Under the pieces are notes generated by a model, which did not search any database, was not told the origin of the DNA, and saw only the letters and a program-made list of their open reading frames with translations. DNA of 64,000 nucleotides from Leptolyngbya sp. 'hensonii' (GTDB lineage: Bacteria; Cyanobacteriota; Cyanobacteriia; GCF-001939115): positions 29,256-93,255 of the forward strand of contig NZ_MQTZ01000053.1 in the NCBI RefSeq assembly GCF_001939115.1, given 5' to 3'. Positions 45,432 to 54,254 of the stretch are shown in pieces (positions within the stretch are counted from its first letter, which is position 1; every line of letters begins with the position of its first letter). Both the position numbers and the translations under genes were made by a program.

Positions 45432-45866
45432 ATGACTAACACTGCAACAGCTGACCGGCAAGATGAGAAAGACGATAAAAAGAATGGTCAGGACAATCAG
45501 GCTGGGAAAGGATCTGAAGTAACCAGTCTGGCTGTTCGCAGCGAGAGCGCCAGAACTCATCACATTGTCCCCCTGCCCAATAATCGCCCGATCACCCGCA
45601 GCCTGACCCGATACCTGGAGGTAAGCTCTCTACCTGGTGGGCGTCCGATCTCAGTCAGCAGCTTTGAGGTGGTTGCCTATCTACCGGGCCACCGTCCGAT
45701 CGCCGCAACCACCCACAAGTATGTCACTTCCGACACCCTACCAGGTCATCGTCCCGTCTCTGTCGGGACGCTCCACTACGATCACAACAACTTGTTACCC
45801 GGTGGACGCCCGATCGCATCTAACACTGATCAGGCCACCAGCACTCTGATTGGTTATCTGGACTAG
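45432..45866 (+). CDS. LPGxRPI-repeat protein of unknown function
   Basis: The 144-residue protein begins with a charged, disordered segment (about 1-30: ADRQDEKDDKKNGQDNQAG). It then carries five copies of LPxxRP(I/V): LPNNRPI 48-54, LPGGRPI 67-73, LPGHRPI 84-90, LPGHRPV 103-109 and LPGGRPI 122-128, spaced 17-19 residues with beta-like stretches between (ISVSSFEVVAY, VSVGTLHYD). No signal peptide, membrane helix or catalytic motif is visible. I do not recognise a named family, although I believe similar hypothetical proteins occur in other cyanobacteria. Codon use and the upstream AT-rich leader (45296-45431) look normal. It is monocistronic; a decayed transporter follows. Confidence 0.8.
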   Translation: MTNTATADRQDEKDDKKNGQDNQAGKGSEVTSLAVRSESARTHHIVPLPNNRPITRSLTRYLEVSSLPGGRPISVSSFEVVAYLPGHRPIAATTHKYVTSDTLPGHRPVSVGTLHYDHNNLLPGGRPIASNTDQATSTLIGYLD

Positions 45867-45886
45867 GATGGCAATTGGGTTGCTCT

Positions 45887-46480
45887 TCTAAGTTATGGAT
45901 TGGATGGGAAGCTCTGGAGCACCTGCAGCATCCTCCGGCTGCAATTGCGGCCTGCCCATGCTAGTGACGGCTGTGATCGGGTTGGGAGTCAATACCACTA
46001 ACGCTCTGCTCTTACATCAGGATACCCACTTCGACCTGAATCTCCGGGGGGGCCTTCCTGCATATGGTGGCAGATGCCGCTAGCTCAATTGGGGTGATCC
46101 TGGCCGCGATCGCCATCTGGATCCTGCACTGGCTCTGGGTCGATGGGGTAATGAGTCTCTTTGTCGCCAGCCTGATCGTGGTAGGGTCGGTCCCTCTGGT
46201 GCTACAGAGCCTGAATATTTTGCTGGAAAAACCATCAGGGCATTTGGATCTGGCCCGCTTGTAGACCCTGCCGGAGCAACAGGAAGAGGTGATAGCAGTA
46301 GAGGATTTGAAGGCGTGGACTGTAGCCCTGGGTCAGGGCATCCTCTGTGCCCATCTTACCGTCACACCCCAGGATGGTAGAGCCCGAGATCCCCTGCTAT
46401 ATCACCTGCAAACCCTGATTCGACAGGAATTTGCCATTCCGGAAATTATTCTGCAACTGACGGCCCCACTGCCCGCTGTG
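45887..46480 (+). pseudogene. Decayed cation diffusion facilitator (CDF) efflux transporter
   Basis: Fragments in shifting frames together match the middle and end of a CDF metal exporter. An initial frame gives WEALEHLQHPPAA. A shift near 45955 leads into MLVTAVIGLGVNTTNALLLH and DTHFDLNLRG. A run of seven G near 46046-46052, one more than needed, shifts the frame into AFLHMVADAASSIGVILAAI and WVDGVMSLFVASLIVVGSVP. A TAG at 46262-46264 is followed by TLPEQQEEVIAVEDLKAWTV. The N-terminal membrane helices are missing. At least two frameshifts, a stop and a truncation make it non-functional. Its 3' end overlaps the convergent ribD end. Confidence 0.8.
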
Positions 46481-47558
46481 GCGTCAGGTAACCCGTTATC
46501 TGATAGTCTGGACCGATTGCTTGGCAATGAACCCGCTCCAGGGATAGGGCCTGAGTCATCTGGGTCAACCCCAGATCGCCGATCGGGGAAGGTGCTGTAG
46601 CCCCACCAATGATCTTGGGTGCAATAAACGCCAGAACTTTCTGGATACATCCTTCGGCGATAGCCTGGGCTGCCAGCATCCCCCCACATTCCCAAAGCAC
46701 CGACAGGCATCCCCGATCGTAAAGATGCGCCAGAGCCTGCGCTGGGGTGAGGGGGTCTAGTTCCAACACCGTCACACCCTTTTGCTGCAGGGCTTGTTGC
46801 AACTCTGGATTTTGTCCCGGCCTGGTCAAAACCAGGGTTTCTGCAGTCTGGGTCTCCCACAGGTGGGCTGCCGCTGGTAAATCTAGCGATCGACTCATCA
46901 CCACCCGCAGGGGATTATGGTCGGCAACCCCATGGGTGGTCAGGAAGGGATTGTCCTGCCGCACTGTATTGCCCCCCACAATCACCGCCTCGCAGGTGGC
47001 TCGCAGATGATGCACCACAGTCCGGGCTGCTGGACTGGTAACCCAGGCGCTGTGGCCCCCAGGGGCAGCAATCTTGCCATCCAGGGTCATGGCATACTTG
47101 AGGAGGCCAAAGGGCCGCTGATATCGCACCCGATGGACAAAAGCTTCGTTTAAAGTCTGGCAGGCTACTTCTTCGACCCCGACAACCACTTCAATCCCAG
47201 CTGAGCGTAAGCGGTCAATTCCACTCCCAGAAACTCTGGGGTCCGGGTCCACCATGCCTAAAACCACTTTCCGGATCCCCGCTGCAATCACAGCTTCGGA
47301 ACAGGGGGGGGTGCGGCCATAATGGTTGCAGGGCTCCAGATTGACATAGAGGGTGGCCCCTCTGGCTTGAATTCCGGCTTGTTGCAGGGCAAAGACTTCG
47401 GCATGGGGCTGACCCGCGCCAGGATGAAACCCTGACCCAATCATTCCCCCATCCTGCACGACCACGGCCCCGACCAAAGGATTAGGAGCCGTTTTGCCCA
47501 GAGCCTGACGGGCCAGCTCCAGGCAGCGTTGCATCCAGAATCGATCGTCTTCCCCCAT
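46446..47558 (-). CDS. ribD: Bifunctional riboflavin biosynthesis deaminase/reductase RibD
   Basis: ATG 47558 (preceded by GGGGGA) gives 370 residues. The N-terminal deaminase (about 1-145) has the zinc ligands HAEVFALQQAG and PCNHYGRTPPCSEAVIAAG. The C-terminal reductase (about 150-360) has GLLKYAMTLDGKIA, VIVGGNTVRQDNPFLTTHG and LWECGGMLAAQAIAEGCIQKVLAF. It catalyses the second and third steps of riboflavin synthesis. A TTG 11 codons upstream is less likely. The 3' end overlaps the CDF pseudogene remnant; the C-terminus is complete. Confidence 0.95.
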   Translation of the reverse strand: MGEDDRFWMQRCLELARQALGKTAPNPLVGAVVVQDGGMIGSGFHPGAGQPHAEVFALQQAGIQARGATLYVNLEPCNHYGRTPPCSEAVIAAGIRKVVLGMVDPDPRVSGSGIDRLRSAGIEVVVGVEEVACQTLNEAFVHRVRYQRPFGLLKYAMTLDGKIAAPGGHSAWVTSPAARTVVHHLRATCEAVIVGGNTVRQDNPFLTTHGVADHNPLRVVMSRSLDLPAAAHLWETQTAETLVLTRPGQNPELQQALQQKGVTVLELDPLTPAQALAHLYDRGCLSVLWECGGMLAAQAIAEGCIQKVLAFIAPKIIGGATAPSPIGDLGLTQMTQALSLERVHCQAIGPDYQITGYLTPQRAVGPSVAE

Positions 47559-47707
47559 GGATCCCCCACTGAACCCTGCTTTTACCGTCAATCACTGTAT
47601 CCTGAAACACGTGGAGACTTCTTCCAGTCCAGCATAGAATTTTAATAATGGTTTCAGGGGTTATGACAAAAAGCCCCCTGGTCAAAATTCAGGTTTGGGG
47701 AATTAAC

Positions 47708-47980
47708 GTGGCAGAGAACTCCGGCAATCTCGATAAGGACCGTTTCCTGTACCCAATCGGTCGCTACTACGGCCAGTTTACGCCAGAGCAACTGGCCTTT
47801 AATGCCAATCTACAGGAATTCGCCCAGCGGGTTTCCATCATTTGTGGCCTAGAAACAGGTGGAAAAATCCCTCCTGGAGCTGCTTACGAACAGATCAAAG
47901 AATTATGGAATGACTTAAAAGAATCCAAGCGCAATTTGATCGATGGGCAGGAAGATACTCACCCTCCAGAGAATCCTTAA
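47708..47980 (+). CDS. DUF7219-like small cyanobacterial protein
   Basis: From GTG 47708 (GGGGA about six bases upstream) the product has 90 residues; ATG starts at 47648 or 47663 would add 20 or 15 poorly conserved residues. The core DRFLYPIGRYYGQFTPEQLA, FNANLQEFAQRVSIICGLE and AYEQIKELWNDLKESKRNL is a conserved cyanobacterial family I associate with DUF7219. Soluble, helical, no known role. A good intrinsic terminator follows at 48022-48042. Confidence 0.75.
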   Translation: MAENSGNLDKDRFLYPIGRYYGQFTPEQLAFNANLQEFAQRVSIICGLETGGKIPPGAAYEQIKELWNDLKESKRNLIDGQEDTHPPENP

Positions 47981-48021
47981 CCTGCCATCGAGGGGATGAC
48001 CTGCTCTCTTTTGATGAAAAT

Positions 48022-48048
48022 CCCCGACCATTGAGGTCGGGGGGCTGC
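48022..48048 (+). terminator. Intrinsic terminator
   Basis: CCCCGACC (48022-48029) and GGTCGGGG (48035-48042) form an eight-base stem with a five-base loop, followed by GGCTGCTTTCTTT. It lies about 40 bases after the DUF7219-like gene. Confidence 0.7.
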
Positions 48049-48192
48049 TTTCTTTAACAATCCTCAGACGTGGATCGATCAAAAATTTAAATCTTTTAAA
48101 TCTATAGTTGTGTCCAGCAAGTCCTGATGATTTGTTCAAACACCTGAAAACCTAGTTAAGGTGCTGCTCCATACCCGAATCCTGCCTCTTCC

Positions 48193-50592
48193 ATGGCAGT
48201 CGGCTCCCTTACCAGCAGCCGAGTAGATGTCGTGAAAAATCGTCCCTGGCTAGAAGTCTCGGAAAATGTTCTTCTCTTTACCACTGGCGCAGGCTCAGTT
48301 GTATCAATCCTGTCTCAACAACTGGCCTACACTGCTGCGCCCCTCTCCCTGTTCCTCTTACTCAACCTGATGAGTCGGCGTCGGTTTGAACAGTTGACCC
48401 AGCAGACCACAACCGCTAGTCTGGCCCAACTGGATCAACGCTTCACCAACGACCTGACAGCAGTGCGCCAGCAGGTCCTTTCTCTGCCCAATTTGCTGGA
48501 TCTGACCGGGTTGAAAAAAACCGTGTTAAAGAAGACCCAGGAAGCGATCGCAGACTTGCATCGGGAAATAGGCAGACGGATTGATGCGTTCGAAGAACAG
48601 GGAATTGGCCGCATCCATCGGGAACTGGGTCAGCTACAGGACCAGTACAATACCCTGGCCGAAGCTTTAAATGGGGTGACCTCCTATCTGCATCGTCTGG
48701 CCCCTTTGAACCGAGTTGATGCCTTGGAGCAAGCCGCCAACCAAATCCAGCGGGAATTTGCCCAATTACAGGTAAATCTTCAACATGTGGTCAATGAACC
48801 GAAAGTCAATCTCAATCCACTCCAGGACCAGATTAATCACCTGAATCGTCGTCTCAATAATCTACCACCGCCCTTCGATTCCACTTCTCTCCGTCAAGAT
48901 ATTGATTCCCTGATTCGTCTGGTGGGTGATCTGGTCCCCCGTCGAGAACTGGCGCGGATTGCAGTGGATATTGATCAAATCCAGCAACAGCAGAAGAATG
49001 TGGAACAAACTGTGGCACCGGTCAAGCTGGCAGTCACCATCTTTAAGCGGCAGTTGGAGGAAATCAGCCGTAAGGTCAGAACCGAGGAGACACTCTCCCA
49101 AACCAACGACAACAAGCAGGGGAATTTAATCCGAGAAGTCCAGGATCGAATTACGACCCTGGAGCAAAAGTTGGAACAACTTCCCCTGGCGCTGCAACCC
49201 GCCATCCAGGAAACAGACTCGCTCCGCCATTTGTTAGATGCCAGTGCTTTTCAAATGCAGTTGGAAACCCTGGTAGGGCGGTTGGACAAAGTGGAAACTT
49301 ACCTCACTGGCATTCACACGAACCATAGGGTCCACCCGGAAAAGGCTCAAAATGGTCAGTCCCATCATCCTGGTTCTGATGATTTATATGCACCTCGCTA
49401 CAATCTGGTCTTTGCCGTCAAAGATGCTGACAGTAAACCAGATATCCAGGGAGAGGGGGTTGCTGGCAGTCGGACAATTCTGGAGGAAGTCCTGCAACAG
49501 GCACGCCATCACTTAATTGTGGTCTGGCCCTGGCTGAGTGAAACCAATTTTGATCACGCCCTGGTGCAGAAGTTTAAGGACTTTCTGGACAATAAAGGAA
49601 CAATTGAAATTGGCCTGGGGCATCTGGGCAGCACCTATCAAAGCCGACAACCCCGCTGCATCGATTTACAGGGAGCAGCCAGTTCCTTGGAGGAAGGCTT
49701 TCTTTTTGATGCCTTAAATCAGCTGACACAGTTAAAACGTCAGTATCCCAAGCAGTTTAAGTTCAAGATTCTGGGCACCGATGAAAACTTCGTCGTCTGC
49801 GATCGCACCATGGCTATTCTGGGAGTTCATAACATTGCTACCTCCAGCGCCGTCTTTCCCAATCTGGAGGTTGGGCTTCGGACCACAGACAGCCGGGTCA
49901 TCCAGGGGTTGATGCATCGCTTCGAAGATCCGGCGATCGATGGGAGTGATGCGATCGCCTACTTTAATCGGGCCACAACTCGCTCCGAATTGGGGGATAA
50001 GCAAGGGGCGATTGCAGACTACACCCAGGTGCTTCAGGTCAACCCCAAAGATGATGTGGCTTACAACAATCGGGGGCTGGCTTACCATAGCCTGAATCAA
50101 AAACCAGAAGCCCTGGCAGATTTTGCCCAGGCTCTGCGGATTAATCCCTACAATGCCGCTGCTTACTGTAATCGGGGGCTGATGCAGGCAGAACAGGGCG
50201 ATGGTGCTGCAGCCATCCAGGATTACAACCGGGCAATTCAGGTTGACTCAGAATTTGTCATGGCCTATTTCTATCGGGGACTGACCCAAACCCGCATGGG
50301 CAATAAACTCGCAGCGATCTCAGATTACAGTATCGCCCTGCGATTTAAGCCCAACTTTGCCCTGGCCTATTTCTATCGAGGGTTGGCCTATACCCGTACG
50401 GACGATCGTCAGGCTGCCATTGATGATCTTCTCCAGGCAGCCCAACTCTTTGCCCATCAGGGGAACAAAGCAAACTATCACAAGGCCCTGGATATGGCAC
50501 TCTTGATTTTCGAGAAGGTAGGGGGCAACTTGAGCCTGGAAGCGCTGAATCATCCGCTCCTGCAGAAGCACCTGGTCCGGCAGAAATCTTGA
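48193..50592 (+). CDS. Membrane-anchored coiled-coil protein with PLD-like and TPR domains
   Basis: The 799-residue protein has an N-terminal hydrophobic region (about 25-60: VLLFTTGAGSVVSILSQQLA). A very long coiled-coil section (about 65-390) with regularly spaced Leu/Gln follows. An alpha/beta domain (about 400-580) then resembles phospholipase-D-like effector folds: ILEEVLQQARHHLIVVWPWL at its start, and DENFVVCDRTMAILGVHNIA where the second HKD motif would be, but without the His and Lys. Five or so TPR units make up the C-terminus (NPKDDVAYNNRGLAYHSLNQ, FVMAYFYRGLTQTRMGNKLA). Inference: a scaffold or defence/stress-type sensor at the membrane. Not recognised as a named protein. Confidence 0.8.
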   Translation: MAVGSLTSSRVDVVKNRPWLEVSENVLLFTTGAGSVVSILSQQLAYTAAPLSLFLLLNLMSRRRFEQLTQQTTTASLAQLDQRFTNDLTAVRQQVLSLPNLLDLTGLKKTVLKKTQEAIADLHREIGRRIDAFEEQGIGRIHRELGQLQDQYNTLAEALNGVTSYLHRLAPLNRVDALEQAANQIQREFAQLQVNLQHVVNEPKVNLNPLQDQINHLNRRLNNLPPPFDSTSLRQDIDSLIRLVGDLVPRRELARIAVDIDQIQQQQKNVEQTVAPVKLAVTIFKRQLEEISRKVRTEETLSQTNDNKQGNLIREVQDRITTLEQKLEQLPLALQPAIQETDSLRHLLDASAFQMQLETLVGRLDKVETYLTGIHTNHRVHPEKAQNGQSHHPGSDDLYAPRYNLVFAVKDADSKPDIQGEGVAGSRTILEEVLQQARHHLIVVWPWLSETNFDHALVQKFKDFLDNKGTIEIGLGHLGSTYQSRQPRCIDLQGAASSLEEGFLFDALNQLTQLKRQYPKQFKFKILGTDENFVVCDRTMAILGVHNIATSSAVFPNLEVGLRTTDSRVIQGLMHRFEDPAIDGSDAIAYFNRATTRSELGDKQGAIADYTQVLQVNPKDDVAYNNRGLAYHSLNQKPEALADFAQALRINPYNAAAYCNRGLMQAEQGDGAAAIQDYNRAIQVDSEFVMAYFYRGLTQTRMGNKLAAISDYSIALRFKPNFALAYFYRGLAYTRTDDRQAAIDDLLQAAQLFAHQGNKANYHKALDMALLIFEKVGGNLSLEALNHPLLQKHLVRQKS

Positions 50593-51082
50593 GAAGTTTG
50601 TCCGGAATCGTTCTAATCGGAGGTGTGTGGGTATACTGAGAACCAGATTTGCTGATCACATTAGCCTAGATTGAATAGGTCACTTCTTAAAAGTGGCATA
50701 CTATAAGTACTTTTCGATTGAGAGGATTGGGTATCCTGAGGGGTAACGCTTTCAAGAGCCAGTTATTTTTCCAGATATAGGACTTTTATAACCCTCTTGC
50801 CAACGATTAATACGTTATAGTTCTTAGCATTTAGCGTGATCGCGCTGTTGCTCTATTTAATTATCGCGATACCGTTAAGCAACATTTTCATGTCATGTGA
50901 GAGTAGTGCTTGATCGCTGTTTGATTGATCACTATGGGATTGAGGGCTTTTGAATCACCTGCTGCGGATTTAATTTTGGCAGATTCTGGTTCCTGAGCGA
51001 CTCTGGCTGTTTTCCCTGATCTGTTCGCTCCTGGCCGTCTTTTTCTCATCATCAACTCCTAGCGTATTCATGGTTTGAACCG
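50593..51082. other. Long intergenic region upstream of the S41 protease
   Basis: These 490 bases contain no credible ORF, even small. They are AT-richer than neighbours. TTGCCA (50797-50802) and TATAGT (50816-50821) are present but only 13 bases apart, so no promoter is called. The protease transcript may have a leader. Confidence 0.5.
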
Positions 51083-52390
51083 ATGAAATTTTTCTCCAGA
51101 CGCCCCAATTTCTTCCAGACCGCTTTGCTCACGGGAGCAGTTGTCACCGCTACAGCCCTTCATTTACCTGGGACTAAAGCTCAGGCGACTTTTCAGGATA
51201 GTCCCAAAGTGGTTGTGGACGAAGCCTGGCAAATTGTTAATCGGGACTATGTTGATGGCTCGTTTAACAAGGTCGATTGGCTGATGGTCCGACAGCGGCT
51301 GCTGAGCGTTAATTACAATTCCCGGGAGGAAGCCTATAGCGCTATCCGAGAGGCGTTGGAGAAGCTGGGTGATCCCTACACCCGATTCATGGACCCGAAG
51401 CAGTATCAGTCCCTGACCAACCAGACCCGAGGCGAACTATCTGGAATCGGGATTCGTCTGGAGTTGAACGAGCAAACCCGCATGTTGACAGTTGTTGAGC
51501 CCATCGACAACTCCCCGGCCAGCAAAGCTGGCATTCGCACGGGCGATCGGATCTTGATGATCGAGAACCGTCCCACCCAGGGTATGACCGTCGAGGAAGC
51601 CTCCAGCCTGATCCGGGGTGAAGTGGGAACCAAGTTAAACCTGCGTCTTCTCCGGGAAGGTGCAGGCGAAATTAATCTGACCCTGACAAGAGCCCAGATC
51701 GAGCTGCCTACGGTCAGCTTTTCCATTCGCCAGGAAGGACAGGAAAAAATCGGCTACATTCGTCTGAGTGAATTTAGCAGCCACGCAGCTGACCAGATGC
51801 GGCGAGCCATTAATGAACTTCAGAATCAGAAAGTGGATGCTTTTGTGCTCGATCTGAGGGGCAATCCAGGGGGACTGCTCCAGGCCAGTATTGAAATTTC
51901 CCGCATGTGGGTGGATACCGGTTCGATCGTGCGCACAGTTGACCGACGGGGCAGAAATGAGGAAATGAAGGCCAATCGCACTGCCTTAACGAATTTACCC
52001 CTGGTTGTTCTAGTGGATGGCAACTCGGCCAGTTCCAGTGAAATCCTGACTGGGGCTCTGAAGGACAATGGCCGAGCCATGGTTGTTGGCAGCCAGACCT
52101 TTGGTAAAGCGCTGGTTCAATCCGTTCATCCCCTCTCCGATGGATCGGGGCTAGCTGTCACAATTGCTCACTACTACACCCCCAAAGGCACAGACATCAG
52201 CAAGAAGGGAATTACCCCAGATGTGACCATTGATCTGACTGACGCTCAGCGGCAAGTTTTGGTCACTAATCCTAAACTGATTGGGACTCGGGAAGATCCT
52301 CAATATGCACGCGCAGTCACAGTCCTGCAGACTACTGCCTTGACAAGGCCTAACTTCAACCAATCCGCCAGACAGAGCAACACCAACTAA
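51083..52390 (+). CDS. Carboxyl-terminal processing protease (S41/Ctp family)
   Basis: The 435-residue protease has an N-terminal signal peptide (FFQTALLTGAVVTATALHLP, cleavage near AQA). Helical region DEAWQIVNRDYVDGSFNKVDW follows, then a PDZ domain (about 120-200: DNSPASKAGIRTGDRILMIE) and the S41 catalytic core. Ser is in VDGNSASSSEILTGAL and Lys in VGSQTFGKALVQSV. It acts in the periplasm or thylakoid lumen. Cyanobacteria have CtpA (D1 processing), CtpB and CtpC; I cannot assign which this is. A strong terminator follows. Confidence 0.93.
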   Translation: MKFFSRRPNFFQTALLTGAVVTATALHLPGTKAQATFQDSPKVVVDEAWQIVNRDYVDGSFNKVDWLMVRQRLLSVNYNSREEAYSAIREALEKLGDPYTRFMDPKQYQSLTNQTRGELSGIGIRLELNEQTRMLTVVEPIDNSPASKAGIRTGDRILMIENRPTQGMTVEEASSLIRGEVGTKLNLRLLREGAGEINLTLTRAQIELPTVSFSIRQEGQEKIGYIRLSEFSSHAADQMRRAINELQNQKVDAFVLDLRGNPGGLLQASIEISRMWVDTGSIVRTVDRRGRNEEMKANRTALTNLPLVVLVDGNSASSSEILTGALKDNGRAMVVGSQTFGKALVQSVHPLSDGSGLAVTIAHYYTPKGTDISKKGITPDVTIDLTDAQRQVLVTNPKLIGTREDPQYARAVTVLQTTALTRPNFNQSARQSNTN

Positions 52391-52415
52391 TCTCAACAAC
52401 CATTCATCCCTTGAA

Positions 52416-52446
52416 CAGGGCGCGATTAAATTGCGCCCTGTTTTTT
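52416..52446 (+). terminator. Intrinsic terminator after the S41 protease
   Basis: CAGGGCGC (52416-52423) pairs with GCGCCCTG (52433-52440) around a nine-base loop and is followed by TTTTTT (52441-52446). The convergent moaB ends inside its T tract. Confidence 0.88.
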
Positions 52447-52963
52447 ATCCTCCCCTTAGTTGGGTGACCAGATGGGCCAGTTCAGGCAAAATCAACTTTT
52501 CCATTGCCAGACGGACCGCACCCGTAGAACCAGGAATTGAAAAGATCAACTTTTCTCCATAAGTCCCCGCAACCGCCCTTGAAGCCATGGCTCTGGAGCC
52601 AATCTCCTGATAACTGAGCCAGCGAAAGAGCTCTCCAAATCCGGGCAGGGTTTTCTCCAGTAAGCCGACGATCGCTTCATAGGTCGTGTCCCGGGGCGCA
52701 ATCCCTGTTCCACCATTGAGAATCACAGCCTCTATTTGCAAAGCCTGACTCAAGCTGTGTAGTTTCTCCTGAACCGGGGTCGGCTCATCGGGAAGCACCT
52801 CATAAAACCCAACGCCATGCCCCCCCTCGATTAAAAGACTTTGAATGAGCTGTCCACTTCGATCGGTTGCCACCGTACGGGTATCACTGATCGTCAAGAC
52901 CGCACAAGTCACTGCACGTCCGGAGCCATCTGGGTGGGGCTGAGGCGATGAAGGGTGTTGCAT
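52445..52963 (-). CDS. moaB: Molybdenum cofactor biosynthesis protein MoaB (MogA/MoaB family)
   Basis: From ATG 52963 the product has 172 residues, starting 11 bases after the psb28 stop; an ATG at 53011 would overlap psb28 by 38 bases and adds an unlikely basic segment. Motifs are CAVLTISDTRTVATDRSGQL, VILNGGTGIAPRDTTYEAIV (the molybdopterin-binding loop) and LIFSIPGSTGAVRLAMEKLI. It adenylates molybdopterin before molybdate insertion. Operon with psb28 seems incidental, though the pairing may be conserved. Confidence 0.92.
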   Translation of the reverse strand: MQHPSSPQPHPDGSGRAVTCAVLTISDTRTVATDRSGQLIQSLLIEGGHGVGFYEVLPDEPTPVQEKLHSLSQALQIEAVILNGGTGIAPRDTTYEAIVGLLEKTLPGFGELFRWLSYQEIGSRAMASRAVAGTYGEKLIFSIPGSTGAVRLAMEKLILPELAHLVTQLRGG

Positions 52964-52973
52964 AGTCCGCTCG

Positions 52974-53309
52974 TTACGACTGGGTGAAGCCCAGACCTTT
53001 TTCCTCGGCATAGCGCTGCATAAAGCGCATAAAGCGATCCCAATCTTCGACAGACTTCATCACATAGGTCGCCTCCAAAGCGGCTGGCTGACCATTAATG
53101 AACTTGGCTTTCACCTCCCGCGTCACCAGTTCGCCTTCTTCATCCAACAGATACATCCCCGTCACATCCTCCGTACTGGTCTCACTGAGGGCACGGGGAT
53201 TTTCAAAGTAGAATGTTGCTGCTCCATTACTGCCGTCACGGGAACGAGTCAAACGCACGTCAGGGATAACGTCCTCCGGAATCCCTCTAGAAAACTGAAT
53301 TTCAGCCAT
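52974..53309 (-). CDS. psb28: Photosystem II assembly protein Psb28
   Basis: The 111-residue soluble protein matches Psb28: [57 protein letters not shown] and [20 protein letters not shown]. It binds PSII assembly intermediates at the cytosolic face, near CP47 and cytochrome b559, and protects them before the manganese cluster is built. Normal length, ATG 53309. First gene of a pair with moaB. Confidence 0.97.
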   Translation of the reverse strand: MAEIQFSRGIPEDVIPDVRLTRSRDGSNGAATFYFENPRALSETSTEDVTGMYLLDEEGELVTREVKAKFINGQPAALEATYVMKSVEDWDRFMRFMQRYAEEKGLGFTQS

Positions 53310-53454
53310 ACAATTATTAAGTTTGTTGCGATTTATTGAGTATTTCTCATCATCGCATCATATCTGCAGGAGATCAAAAGTGATTTATTCAGTACACTTG
53401 CCCCTCCAGCCTGGACTAAAATGAATTCCATACTGGAGTCCAGAAATTCTCTGT

Positions 53455-53796
53455 ATGATTACGGCAATCATTGCTACCAATGTTGTCATTGCCCTTGCCT
53501 GTTTCTATCTAGCCTGGAAAATTTGGCAGATGAAGGGATTTCTGGCCAGGGCGGCCAATCGGCTGACTGCCTATGAACGGGCAACTCGCCGAGGGCTGGC
53601 TGTTTCTCCGCCAGCAATCCTGTGGGCCCAGCGGGGAACCTACCAGCTCAGGCAACGCTATCGAGGGCTGGAACCCCAAGTCGAAAAGTTGCGGCAGGTG
53701 CTGCTGCTGCTGGGATGGGCATCAGGGTGGTGGAGCCAGATGGCAAGAGGAAACCGTAAAAGTTCCATCAAAAAATATTCGAATAAATTGTCATGA
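53455..53796 (+). CDS. Small membrane protein, function unknown
   Basis: The 113-residue protein has one N-terminal membrane helix (about 3-25: AIIATNVVIALACFYLAWKI) followed by a basic, helical cytosolic part (ANRLTAYERATRRGLAVSPP, GTYQLRQRYRGLEPQVEKLR). No family name known to me. It opens a plus-strand run of four small envelope-type genes (53455-55872). It may form part of the same transcript as the YtxH gene 63 bases downstream. Confidence 0.75.
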   Translation: MITAIIATNVVIALACFYLAWKIWQMKGFLARAANRLTAYERATRRGLAVSPPAILWAQRGTYQLRQRYRGLEPQVEKLRQVLLLLGWASGWWSQMARGNRKSSIKKYSNKLS

Positions 53797-53859
53797 GTTA
53801 CGGCAGTAAGTGGCTCAGATGGATTAATGTGGAATCAACAGAAAAGGTTAGAAGCTGAA

Positions 53860-54234
53860 ATGTCGAGTAATCGTGCAGGCGCATTCATGGGTGGTTTTTT
53901 AATAGGAGCAGCCGTAGGGGCAATCACTGGCCTGTTGCTAGCTCCTCGGAGTGGGCGCGAAACACGACAGTTCCTGAAAAAGTCTGCGGATGCACTACCC
54001 GAAATTGCTGAAGATTTATCCACCAGCGTGCAACTGCAGGCCGATCGGCTCTCTGAATCTGCTCTGCGCAGATGGGATGGCACCTTAGTTCGCTTGCGAG
54101 AGGCGATCGCCGCCGGGTTAGAAGCTAGCCAGGAGGAAAGTCATACTCCGACGGACAGTCCTACTGAGTCTTCAGGCTTGAATCAGCCACCCCAGCTACG
54201 CACCCTACGCGACTCTTCCAGAAAACCTCGCTGA
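53860..54234 (+). CDS. YtxH domain-containing protein
   Basis: From ATG 53860 the product has 124 residues; an upstream ATG at 53827 adds 11. The glycine-rich membrane segment AFMGGFLIGAAVGAITGLLL followed by APRSGRETRQFLKKSADAL is the YtxH signature. A coiled coil follows, then a Pro/Ser-rich tail. YtxH proteins are small membrane proteins often linked to stress; no biochemical role can be stated. It lies 20 bases before the DUF948-like gene and probably is in the same operon. Confidence 0.85.
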   Translation: MSSNRAGAFMGGFLIGAAVGAITGLLLAPRSGRETRQFLKKSADALPEIAEDLSTSVQLQADRLSESALRRWDGTLVRLREAIAAGLEASQEESHTPTDSPTESSGLNQPPQLRTLRDSSRKPR

Positions 54235-54254
54235 GGCATAATCAGGCAGCGCTT

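Noticed and set aside
46046..46052. G7 run as a mere sequencing error
   Set aside because: An error could explain one frameshift but not the separate frameshift near 45955, the TAG at 46262 and the missing N-terminus; pseudogene is the better reading.
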